Shown here: positions 1 through 5,332 of the stretch, piece after piece
Numbering within the stretch: position 1 is the stretch's first letter
Layout: every line of letters starts with the position of its first letter
Assembly (NCBI GenBank): GCA_947086625.1
Contig: CAMTZV010000150.1
Span: 1-5,332, forward strand
Reading direction: 5' to 3'
Source: an uncultured bacterium
GTDB lineage: Bacteria; Bacillota; Clostridia; Lachnospirales; Lachnospiraceae
Length of the DNA: 5,332 nucleotides
Translations under genes and position numbers: made by a program
The notes under the pieces: model-generated
Database searches by the model: none
Told to the model about the DNA's origin: nothing
Seen by the model: only the letters and a program-made list of their open reading frames with translations

Positions 1-16
1 CTTTTACAGGTATCAT
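1..16 (-). CDS. Start of an unidentified gene cut by the left edge
   Basis: Only the first five codons are visible (Met-Ile-Pro-Val-Lys, next codon beginning with G). The start is supported by the minus-strand sequence AGAAAGGATGAAAGCT directly before the ATG, which places an AAAGGA ribosome binding site about 8 nt upstream. An in-frame ATG at 25 is less likely because it directly abuts that site. The gene has the same orientation as the transporter 187 bp upstream and could be the next gene of the same cluster. In E. coli the ydiMN-ydiB cluster is followed by aroD (type I 3-dehydroquinate dehydratase), and a short N-terminus with V-K near the start would be compatible. Five residues cannot establish identity, so this is positional inference only. 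No clear promoter was found immediately upstream. Confidence 0.35.
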
Positions 17-85
17 AGCTTTCATCCTTTCTGAAAATATTTCTTACTATTTTAACCCTCGCTGTCCGCAAGCGCCACCATCTTT

Positions 86-159
86 CGTAACTGTTCAGTT
101 CCTTCACAGTTACGGTGCAAAATCCATTTAAAATCGTCTGCGACGATGGGATTTTGCAC
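86..159. repeat. Two abutting hairpins, probable palindromic intergenic repeat
   Basis: The first hairpin has 9-bp perfect arms, CGTAACTGT at 86-94 and ACAGTTACG at 106-114, with an 11-nt loop. The second begins at the very next base: 11-bp perfect arms GTGCAAAATCC at 115-125 and GGATTTTGCAC at 149-159. Inside it sits a further 6-bp hairpin (ATCGTC at 133-138, GACGAT at 142-147) closed by a 3-nt loop, joined through an asymmetric internal loop (126-132 against 148). No T-tract follows on either strand, so neither hairpin is a classical intrinsic terminator. It lies between the transporter stop and the next likely start. The compound symmetry suggests a REP/MITE-like repeated element, or an RNA structure in the 3' part of the transporter transcript. 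The rest of 17-202 shows nothing else supportable. Confidence 0.6.
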
Positions 160-202
160 TGCTGAATCATGTTCTTACGGTCTCCGCAGCAAGTGCTCCG
201 AC

Positions 203-1408
203 CTATTCCGCATCAACTACCATCTTTTCATATCTCAGATTCACAAACAGCCCGAGCGCCACGCCAATTCCGGTCAGCACGATGTTCATGACCATAACCG
301 CCGAGGGCGTCATCTTCGAAGCCGCGGTCAGAATCGTATAGTTGCACAGCGAGGAGGCGATCATGACGAGCGCCGTCACCGTGCCCTTGATCTTCGGGAA
401 AATCATGTTGCACACGGACGTCGCGATCTGGAGCAGTCCGCCCGCGCCAGCCCAGCCGATCAAAAACGAACCGGCGGTACACATCATCTTCGAGGGCGCA
501 ATGAGCACCGCGATAATCGTCAGCAGGCAGATGACCGGGTAGACGAGGATAAAGCGCACGTCCTTGATCTTTCGCGTGAGAAATGCCGTCACGATGAGCG
601 CAAGGATCGTTCCGGTCGAATAATACGTCTGCATAATCGACGGATCCTCCCAGCCGATCGATTTCGCATAGTTCTGCGCGCAGTTCAGCCAGAGCTGGAA
701 CGTGCCGGTACACGTAAATCCGATCAGAATCATCGAGATCGACTCGACGGAAAAATGCGTGTGCTTTAAGCTCTCGATTAAGCCCTCCTTCTTTGCGCCG
801 GCGGCGTCCTTGTCGGTGTCCGGAAGCGGGAAGAAAATCATCAGCACAAGCAGCACAATATAAGCGACGCCGCATACGATAAACAGCGGATTATAGGACG
901 TCATCCCGGCTGCCGTTGTCGTCACGGCCACGCCCAGGAAGAACGGCAGCAGCATTTGTGAGATCGAGATAAAAAACTTGATGCCCATCGTCGCGATGCC
1001 GGGCGCCTTGTAAATGACCTCGGCAACCGCCGGATAAATTCCGGTGTCAAGGAACGAGTTTGCGATACCGCCGACAACCGCGCAGACGTACGCGATCTGG
1101 TAGCCGCCGTTTGCTCCAGCGTTAAACGCCAGCGCAAGCCCGATCAGATAAACCGCGTAGGAAGCGCCGCCGATGATGACGGAGATGCGCCGTCCCAGCT
1201 TATCGGACAGCGGGCCGGCAAACGGGAGCGCGATCAGGCGGCCAAGCCCAAGCGCCGCGGAGATCGCCGTGATCGCCATGACCTCCACGCCCCAGCTTTC
1301 GGCAAGTGACTCCTTGATCACCGCCTGCCCGAGCACCGAGCAGCCAACGCCGTGCAAAAAGTAGTTCAAATACAGTACAAGTGCACTGGGAAGATATTTT
1401 TTATTCAT
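203..1408 (-). CDS. Major facilitator superfamily transporter, YdiM/YdiN-like
   Basis: A 401-residue integral membrane protein with about twelve hydrophobic segments in two halves. The first six lie near residues 8-30, 41-62, 76-96, 104-124, 140-162 and 174-196. A charged cytoplasmic loop (197-222) follows, and six more segments run from 223 to 390. The MFS motif A, GPLSDKLGRR, lies at 65-74 between segments 2 and 3. The N-terminus (PSALVLYLNYFLHGVG, 7-22) and the stretch GIANSFLDTGIYPAVAE (114-130) closely resemble what I recall of the E. coli YdiM/YdiN proteins, whose genes flank ydiB. The start has an AAGGAG ribosome binding site 9 nt upstream; an out-of-frame ATG 5 nt further upstream hits a stop at its third codon. 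The gene follows the dehydrogenase by 21 bp, so co-transcription is expected. Substrate is inferred from context: quinate, shikimate or a similar hydroxylated cyclohexane carboxylate. The direction of transport cannot be read from sequence. Confidence 0.9.
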   Translation of the reverse strand: MNKKYLPSALVLYLNYFLHGVGCSVLGQAVIKESLAESWGVEVMAITAISAALGLGRLIALPFAGPLSDKLGRRISVIIGGASYAVYLIGLALAFNAGANGGYQIAYVCAVVGGIANSFLDTGIYPAVAEVIYKAPGIATMGIKFFISISQMLLPFFLGVAVTTTAAGMTSYNPLFIVCGVAYIVLLVLMIFFPLPDTDKDAAGAKKEGLIESLKHTHFSVESISMILIGFTCTGTFQLWLNCAQNYAKSIGWEDPSIMQTYYSTGTILALIVTAFLTRKIKDVRFILVYPVICLLTIIAVLIAPSKMMCTAGSFLIGWAGAGGLLQIATSVCNMIFPKIKGTVTALVMIASSLCNYTILTAASKMTPSAVMVMNIVLTGIGVALGLFVNLRYEKMVVDAE

Positions 1409-1429
1409 AGCATATGTCTCCTTCTCCGA

Positions 1430-2308
1430 TCAATCATCATAGCTGATATTGAGGATCTGCTTCATATGCTCGATGGGCATCGGTGTACCCGTCCACAGCT
1501 CAAACGCCGCCGAGCCCTGGAAGAGCATCATGCCAAGGCCGTTCATCGTCTTACAGCCGACCTCCTTCGCCATCCTGCGCATCTTCGTCTCAAGCGGCGA
1601 GTAGGGAACGTCCACCACGATCAGCTCCGGGCGGAAGAACGATTTATCGGGAACGACAGACACATCCTCTAAGGGATGCATGCCAGCCCCGGTCGCGTTT
1701 ACAAACAGGTAGCTCTCATCCATCTCCTTCTTTAACTGGTCGAGATCCGCGAGGTCGTAGAGCGTCGCCCTGCAGTCTGTCTTTTCGTTGATCTTTTTTA
1801 CCGTCTCGATTCCGCGCTCGAAGAAGCCGTCCTTGATGTTGAAAATAGACATTTCCGCTACGCCGTCGAGCGCCGCCTGTATCTCGATCGCCGTCGCCGC
1901 GCCGCCGCAGCCGACAATCGTCATCTTCTTTCCGATCGCGTCGATGTTGTTATCCTTCAAAGCGGCCATGAAGCCGATGCCGTCCGTGATGTGCCCGGTC
2001 AGATGGCCGTCCTTGTTTACGATCGTGTTGACCGCGCCGCAAAGCTCGGCCGCCGGTGAGAGCTCATCCAGATACTGCCCGACGATCGTTTTATTCGGCA
2101 TGGACACGTTGGAACCGCGCATCTTTAAGGTGCGGATCGCCTTTACCGCGTCCTCGATCTCGTCCGCACCGATCTCAAACGCAAGGTACGCCAGATCGTA
2201 GCCCAGCTTCGCAAACGCTTCGTTCTGCATTGCCGGGGAGCTGGAATGGCGGATCGGGTATGCCATCAGTCCGACCAGTTCTGTGTGTCCGTTAATTCTC
2301 TCTGCCAT
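1430..2308 (-). CDS. ydiB: Quinate/shikimate dehydrogenase, YdiB-type (AroE family)
   Basis: A full-length 292-residue member of the shikimate dehydrogenase family, interconverting shikimate with 3-dehydroshikimate and, in the YdiB branch, quinate with 3-dehydroquinate. The N-terminal substrate domain carries ELVGLMAYPIRHSSSP (10-25), LKMRGSNVSMPNK (61-73) and GAVNTIVN (91-98). Catalytic Lys73 and Asp109, with Asn94, match YdiB Lys71, Asp107 and Asn92. A Rossmann domain follows with GCGGAA (133-138). The C-terminus has NGLGMMLFQGSAAFELWTG (256-274) with Gln264. The wording is much closer to YdiB than to biosynthetic AroE. The cofactor loop reads NIKD (157-160): it lacks the NRT signature of NADP-using AroE but keeps an Asp where YdiB has Asp158, so NAD use is plausible. 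The usual NTDG reads ITDG here. An AGGAG site 9-10 nt upstream supports the start. It is first in an apparent two-gene operon with the transporter. A biosynthetic role is the main alternative. Confidence 0.93.
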   Translation of the reverse strand: MAERINGHTELVGLMAYPIRHSSSPAMQNEAFAKLGYDLAYLAFEIGADEIEDAVKAIRTLKMRGSNVSMPNKTIVGQYLDELSPAAELCGAVNTIVNKDGHLTGHITDGIGFMAALKDNNIDAIGKKMTIVGCGGAATAIEIQAALDGVAEMSIFNIKDGFFERGIETVKKINEKTDCRATLYDLADLDQLKKEMDESYLFVNATGAGMHPLEDVSVVPDKSFFRPELIVVDVPYSPLETKMRRMAKEVGCKTMNGLGMMLFQGSAAFELWTGTPMPIEHMKQILNISYDD

Positions 2309-2377
2309 GATTTTTTTCTCCTTTTCGCTGTCTTGTTTTTTTCATCCACCACAAACGAAAGAAACCGGTTAGCGCGT

Positions 2378-2399
2378 GTTTGTTAAATATCTAACAAAC
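2378..2399. promoter_or_regulatory. Operator-like inverted repeat over the transcription start region
   Basis: Perfect 8-bp arms GTTTGTTA (2378-2385) and TAACAAAC (2392-2399) are separated by AATATC; counting the central bases, 10 of 11 positions pair. The site covers roughly +6 to +27 of the predicted transcript of the dehydrogenase operon, a classic position for a repressor roadblock. A further GTTTG half-site at 2402-2406 forms a second small dyad with the right arm, and another ACAAAC occurs at 2351-2356. The binding protein is unknown and not encoded in this window. Confidence 0.55.
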
Positions 2400-2411
2400 T
2401 TGTTTGAGATT

Positions 2412-2440
2412 ATTATAGCAGTCTGTATTCCTATCGACAA
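2412..2440 (-). promoter_or_regulatory. Sigma-A-type promoter of the dehydrogenase-transporter operon
   Basis: On the minus strand a perfect -10 TATAAT (2417-2412) is preceded by TGC, giving an extended -10. Exactly 17 nt upstream is TTGTCG (2440-2435), which matches TTGACA at four of six positions. Predicted transcription start is near 2405, giving a leader of about 97 nt before the ATG at 2308. AT-rich DNA lies upstream. It is the only near-consensus promoter I found in the 329-bp gap. Confidence 0.75.
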
Positions 2441-2456
2441 ATACATATTTTTGTTG

Positions 2457-2471
2457 AAAACGATACGTTTT
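2457..2471. promoter_or_regulatory. Small dyad upstream of the -35, possible activator or repressor site
   Basis: Arms AAAACG (2457-2462) and CGTTTT (2466-2471) flank a 3-nt centre. It is centred near -59 relative to the predicted start, a usual place for an activator site. The left half with its flank, TTGAAAACG, resembles half of a LacI/CcpA-type site, but the right half does not complete that consensus. Such a short dyad in AT-rich DNA may be chance. Confidence 0.3.
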
Positions 2472-2493
2472 TGCTATCATTTTCGCGTGCGGT

Positions 2494-2519
2494 CGAGTAG
2501 GAATGGTTTTTCCTACTCG
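2494..2519. other. Perfect 10-bp hairpin without T-tract
   Basis: CGAGTAGGAA (2494-2503) and TTCCTACTCG (2510-2519) form a 10-bp perfect stem with a 6-nt loop. Neither strand has a T-run after the stem, so it is not a canonical intrinsic terminator. It lies between the pho terminator and the next promoter, centred about 100 bp upstream of the predicted start. It could be a protein-binding palindrome, a backup terminator or part of a repeated element. Confidence 0.6.
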
Positions 2520-2572
2520 CCGCGCCGCCTGTGTGTTGCACCGGAAGCAAATTTCTTTACGCGCCCCTGCGC

Positions 2573-2617
2573 ATAAAAATACGCCGGAAGCACTCCTCCA
2601 TGTAGCCCGCTTCCGGC
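2573..2617 (-). terminator. Intrinsic terminator of the pho operon
   Basis: On the minus strand GCCGGAAGC (2617-2609) pairs perfectly with GCTTCCGGC (2591-2583), a 9-bp GC-rich stem with a 17-nt loop. It is followed two bases later by TTTTT within GTATTTTTATG. It begins 20 bp after the phoR stop. The long loop and only five consecutive T residues make it moderately strong. Confidence 0.7.
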
Positions 2618-2637
2618 ATACCTCGTTCATGACCCTG

Positions 2638-4311
2638 TCAGATCCCGGGAAACGCAAGGGTGATGGTCGTCCCCGCGCCCTCCGCGCTTTCCAGACTGAT
2701 TTTTGCGTGGTGGCAGATGGCCCCGTGCTTTACGATGGCAAGCCCGAGACCCGTTCCCCCGATTTTCTTTGAATGGCTCTTATCTACCCTGTAAAAGCGC
2801 TCAAACACCCTTCCCCGATGCTCTGCCCCGATCCCGATCCCGGTGTCCCGCACAATCACGCTCACGCCCTCCCCGGTCCGGTTTACGAAGACGTCCACCG
2901 TGCCGTTTTCCCTGTTGTATTTCACCGCGTTGTCGCAGAGGTTATAGAGCATTTCATCAAGAATTTTGCGCACACCCATAATCCGGGCGCTGCCGCCGAT
3001 CAGATGGAACGCGACATTCTTTTTTTCCGCTTCCTTTTCCAGCCGCCCGATCACCTCGCCCGAGAGCTCGTACAAATCCACCGGCTCCTTCTCAAACGAA
3101 AGACTCTGCCCGTCAAGCTCCGATAATTTGATAATATCATTGACGAGCGCAATCAGCCGCTGCGCCTCGTCATAAACGGACTGTGAAAAGTCGATGACGT
3201 CCTTCTGCGGGACGTCCCCCGCCTTCATAAGCTCCGCAAAGCCGGAAATGGACGTCAGCGGGGTTTTCAGCTCGTGGGAAACATTCGCGGTAAATTCCCT
3301 CCGAAGCGTATCCCTCTTTTCGCGCTCCGTAATATCCGGCATTACCACAACGGCCCCGATCACGGCCTCCCGCTCAAACACGGGGCTGGCAATCAGGCTG
3401 TAGCTGCGGCCGTTTCGCACCATGACGTTTTCCGCCCTCTTTCCGGAGAGCGCCTCCGAGATGACATCCCGGAACTCCTTTGCCCTGCAGAACGCCAGCA
3501 CGCTTTTGTCCGCGGAGGGTACAATCTCCAGCAGATTCAGTGCGGCGGAATTACAGGTTAAAAGCTTTGCATCCCGGTCGATCGTTAAAAACCCCTCGCT
3601 CATATTTTCCGTAATCAGACGGAACTCCTTCTGTTTTTTTCCCGCGTCCGCAAGCTGCTGCTCGATCGTCTCTTTCTGATCCGCGATTTTCCGAAGCAGC
3701 GGCGTCAGCTCCTCATATGTGTCGTTCGTTTCCGGCGCGTCCAGATCCAGCCGGTTGATTGGCTCTATAATCGCTCTCGACACCCGCGAGGAAAGCGCCA
3801 GCGTCAGAAGCAGCGCGACAAACAGAATAAAGAGCATCGGCTGCACCATATCCAGCAAAATGGCGACCACCGTATACTGCTCCGTGGAAACCCGCAGGAT
3901 ATTGCCGTCCGAAAGCCGTAGCGCATAATACACGGTTTTCTGCATGAAGGTTTTGGAATACCGCGTGCTCATGCCCTCCCCGTCCTCTTTTGCCGCCCTG
4001 ATCTCGTCACGGCCCGCATGATTGTCGAGGGCGGAGGCGTCCGCCCTGCTGTCAAAGAGCACCGTCCCGTCTTCACCGACCAGCGTCACGCGGTTGCTGC
4101 GGGCAATCCGGTCCCGTTCGCTGTCAAACCCGTCAAAATACGCCGTCCCGTCCCGTTCAACGGCATGAGCCAGAAAACCCGCCTCGTTCTCAAGCTCTGA
4201 ACGGATCTGCTTTTCAAAGAAATGAAATAAAAGCCCCATAATCAATGCCGTCGCGGCAGTCAGAACAAGACAAACCGTGAGCAGTGAGGAGCGGAAAATT
4301 TTCTTATTCAC
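2638..4311 (-). CDS. phoR: PhoR-type membrane sensor histidine kinase
   Basis: A 557-residue sensor kinase that should phosphorylate the response regulator encoded just upstream. Domain order: membrane segment 1 (about 10-31); an extracytoplasmic region (32-147); membrane segment 2 (about 148-173); a HAMP-like linker with a helical coiled-coil stretch (174-228); a PAS domain (about 229-330); the HisKA dimerisation domain with FTANVSHELKTPLTSISG, phospho-accepting His346; and the HATPase domain. In the latter the N box is NLCDNAVKYN (457-466), G1 DTGIGIG (489-495), F box FERFYRVD (503-510) and G2 GGTGLGLAI (518-526). All catalytic motifs are intact. The start is GTG, directly after the TAA of the regulator gene, with AGGAGG 7 nt upstream inside the regulator's last codons, so translational coupling is likely. 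The phosphate role is inferred from architecture and from phoU next door; classical PhoR does not bind phosphate itself but is controlled through PhoU and the Pst transporter. Confidence 0.92.
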   Translation of the reverse strand: MNKKIFRSSLLTVCLVLTAATALIMGLLFHFFEKQIRSELENEAGFLAHAVERDGTAYFDGFDSERDRIARSNRVTLVGEDGTVLFDSRADASALDNHAGRDEIRAAKEDGEGMSTRYSKTFMQKTVYYALRLSDGNILRVSTEQYTVVAILLDMVQPMLFILFVALLLTLALSSRVSRAIIEPINRLDLDAPETNDTYEELTPLLRKIADQKETIEQQLADAGKKQKEFRLITENMSEGFLTIDRDAKLLTCNSAALNLLEIVPSADKSVLAFCRAKEFRDVISEALSGKRAENVMVRNGRSYSLIASPVFEREAVIGAVVVMPDITEREKRDTLRREFTANVSHELKTPLTSISGFAELMKAGDVPQKDVIDFSQSVYDEAQRLIALVNDIIKLSELDGQSLSFEKEPVDLYELSGEVIGRLEKEAEKKNVAFHLIGGSARIMGVRKILDEMLYNLCDNAVKYNRENGTVDVFVNRTGEGVSVIVRDTGIGIGAEHRGRVFERFYRVDKSHSKKIGGTGLGLAIVKHGAICHHAKISLESAEGAGTTITLAFPGI

Positions 4312-4980
4312 TTAAACGCCTCCTATTTTATAGCCGATTCCCTTTATCGTCTGAATCAGACTTCCGGCATCGCCCAGCTTTACCCTCAGCTTCCGGATAT
4401 GGACGTCGAGCGTCCGCGATTCCGTATAATATTCCCCCCATACGCCCGCCAGAAGCCGATCGCGCTCCACTACGTTTCCCTCCGCCTCCAGCAGTGCCAG
4501 AAGCAGCAGGTATTCCTTATAAGAGAGCGATACCGCCTCGCCCGACACGGTAATGATATGCTTTGCAGGCTCTACATACAGCTCTCCTATTCTGTATATT
4601 TTATCCTGATTTGTCTTTTCAAAACGCCGGAGCACCGCCCGCACCCTTGCAATCAGCTCCATCGTTCCAAAGGGCTTTGCCACGTAGTCGTCCGCCCCCA
4701 TATCGAGGCCCGTGACCTTGTCAAATTCACTCGCCTTTGCGGTGAGCATAATCACAGGGATATGCTCCGTCTTCCGACAATCCCTCAGCCTGTGGAGAAT
4801 TGACAATCCGTCCTCCTGTGGCAGCATAATATCAAGCAGGATCAATTCCGGCAGCCTTTCCTGCATCCCTTTCCAGAACTCCTTCGGGGCCGGATACCCC
4901 TGTACCCCAAACCCCTCTTTTGAGAGCGCATAGCATACGAGCTTTCTGATATTGTCGTCATCCTCCAGCAGATAAATCAT
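4312..4980 (-). CDS. phoB: PhoB/PhoP-type response regulator (OmpR family)
   Basis: A 222-residue two-domain regulator of standard length. The receiver domain (1-118) has the acidic cluster EDDD (6-9), phospho-acceptor Asp50 in LLDIMLP, switch Thr80 and Lys102 in the KPF motif. A linker leads to a winged-helix DNA-binding domain (about 129-220) with the recognition helix region ESRTLDVHIRKLRVKL (187-202) and the terminal GIGYKI hairpin. Phosphorylation by the adjacent kinase should promote dimerisation and binding to pho boxes upstream of phosphate-scavenging genes. The start has AGGAGG 6 nt upstream, overlapping the TAG of phoU, with only 10 bp between the two genes. The stop TAA abuts the phoR start. 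In Bacillus-style nomenclature it would be phoP. Sequence alone does not separate phosphate regulators from other OmpR regulators; phoU in the same operon does. Confidence 0.92.
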   Translation of the reverse strand: MIYLLEDDDNIRKLVCYALSKEGFGVQGYPAPKEFWKGMQERLPELILLDIMLPQEDGLSILHRLRDCRKTEHIPVIMLTAKASEFDKVTGLDMGADDYVAKPFGTMELIARVRAVLRRFEKTNQDKIYRIGELYVEPAKHIITVSGEAVSLSYKEYLLLLALLEAEGNVVERDRLLAGVWGEYYTESRTLDVHIRKLRVKLGDAGSLIQTIKGIGYKIGGV

Positions 4981-4990
4981 TTCGGTCCTC

Positions 4991-5332
4991 CTAATCCCCG
5001 GACTTTTTGCGGTGCACGCCGGTTATGGAATAGATAACCCACTCGGCAATGTTTTCCGCATGGTCGCCGATCCGCTCCAGGTATTTTGCAATCATGAGCA
5101 GATCCATCAGCGCCTCCGCATCGTCCTGTCTTTCCGCTATCGATTTTATCAATTCCTGCTTTACCTTGTCAAATAAATCATCCACCTGATCGTCGTACCC
5201 GATGACAAGGCCCGCGATGTCCGCATCCATTTTCACAAAGGATTCCACGCTCCCGGAGACCATTTTGGTCGCCGCCTCCGCCATCTCCCGGATATGCGTC
5301 TCGCTAAGCGTCCCTTTTTTCGCGACATAAGG
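4991..5332 (-). CDS. phoU: Phosphate signalling protein PhoU, C-terminal part (cut by right edge)
   Basis: The reading frame is open to the window edge, so 113 C-terminal residues of a protein usually around 215-220 long are visible; the Met at 5284 is internal, not the start. The protein is cytoplasmic, all helical, and made of two three-helix repeats. The second repeat is seen here, with the metal-binding E/DxxxD-type motif in LMIAKYLERIGDHAENIAEW (residues 82-101 of the visible part) strongly matching the PhoU family. PhoU links the Pst phosphate transporter to the PhoR kinase and keeps the pho response off when phosphate is plentiful. Its place directly upstream of the regulator and kinase genes supports a single operon, with pstSCAB probably further upstream outside the window. 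The tail ends in a charged stretch (HRKKSGD). Confidence 0.93.
   Translation of the reverse strand, partial: PYVAKKGTLSETHIREMAEAATKMVSGSVESFVKMDADIAGLVIGYDDQVDDLFDKVKQELIKSIAERQDDAEALMDLLMIAKYLERIGDHAENIAEWVIYSITGVHRKKSGD

Noticed and set aside
41..178. TTCTTAC at 41-47 and 172-178 flanking the twin hairpins, as a possible target-site duplication
   Set aside because: A 7-bp match in such a short AT-rich stretch is expected by chance and does not abut the hairpin ends.
146..769. 207-codon open frame on the plus strand, and a 215-codon minus-strand frame at 228-875
   Set aside because: Both are out-of-frame shadows of the transporter gene, with Arg/His/Asp-rich translations and no recognisable domain; the transporter frame has clear membrane segments and motif A.
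1788..2201. 137-codon plus-strand open frame opposite the dehydrogenase gene
   Set aside because: It lies antisense to a conserved enzyme whose catalytic motifs are all in the minus-strand frame; no ribosome binding site or family resemblance.
2309..2405. Possible riboswitch in the roughly 97-nt leader of the dehydrogenase operon
   Set aside because: The leader is short and AT-rich, with only the operator-like dyad; no terminator-antiterminator pair or known riboswitch core is visible.
2541..2592. Direct repeat CCGGAAGCA at 2541-2549 and 2584-2592, offering an alternative partner for the terminator arm
   Set aside because: The local pairing at 2583-2617 is longer and closer; there is no leader-peptide or ligand-binding structure to suggest attenuation, and the site lies downstream of the operon.
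2391..2657. 88-codon minus-strand open frame across the intergenic region
   Set aside because: It runs through the pho terminator, the 10-bp hairpin and the promoter, has no good ribosome binding site, and has a composition typical of a chance frame.
4399..4803. 134-codon plus-strand open frame opposite the response regulator
   Set aside because: Antisense shadow of a canonical OmpR-family gene.

Overview
The window is about 55% GC by eye, densely coded on one strand, and uses strong AGGAGG-type ribosome binding sites. This fits a Gram-positive anaerobe of the Clostridia, probably Lachnospiraceae-like. That assignment is an inference from style and gene content; there is no rRNA or marker gene here. 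All supported genes read on the minus strand, so transcription runs from high to low coordinates.

Right block (5332 to 2638): the C-terminal half of phoU (cut by the window edge), then an OmpR/PhoB-type response regulator, then a PhoR-type sensor histidine kinase. The three are tightly packed. The phoB ribosome binding site overlaps the phoU stop codon, and the phoR GTG start directly abuts the phoB TAA. This is the phosphate-starvation signalling block; pst transporter genes would be expected upstream, beyond the right edge. A hairpin with a T-rich tail at 2573-2617 ends the operon.

Intergenic region (2309-2637): besides that terminator it holds a 10-bp perfect hairpin without a T-tract (2494-2519), a small dyad (2457-2471), a near-consensus promoter with extended -10 (2412-2440), and an operator-like inverted repeat just downstream of the predicted transcription start (2378-2399). 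This arrangement suggests that the next operon is repressor-controlled and independent of the pho operon.

Left block (2308 to 203): a YdiB-type quinate/shikimate dehydrogenase followed 21 bp later by a YdiM/YdiN-like major facilitator transporter. The pair resembles the E. coli ydiM-ydiN-ydiB-aroD neighbourhood and suggests uptake and oxidoreduction of quinate, shikimate or a related cyclitol acid, more likely than core aromatic amino acid biosynthesis. Downstream, 17-202 holds two abutting hairpins (86-114 and 115-159) that look like a palindromic intergenic repeat. At the left edge (16 to 1) a ribosome binding site and ATG mark the likely start of another minus-strand gene of which only five codons are visible. 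No wholly novel system is evident; the most notable items are the regulated quinate/shikimate module and the twin-hairpin element.
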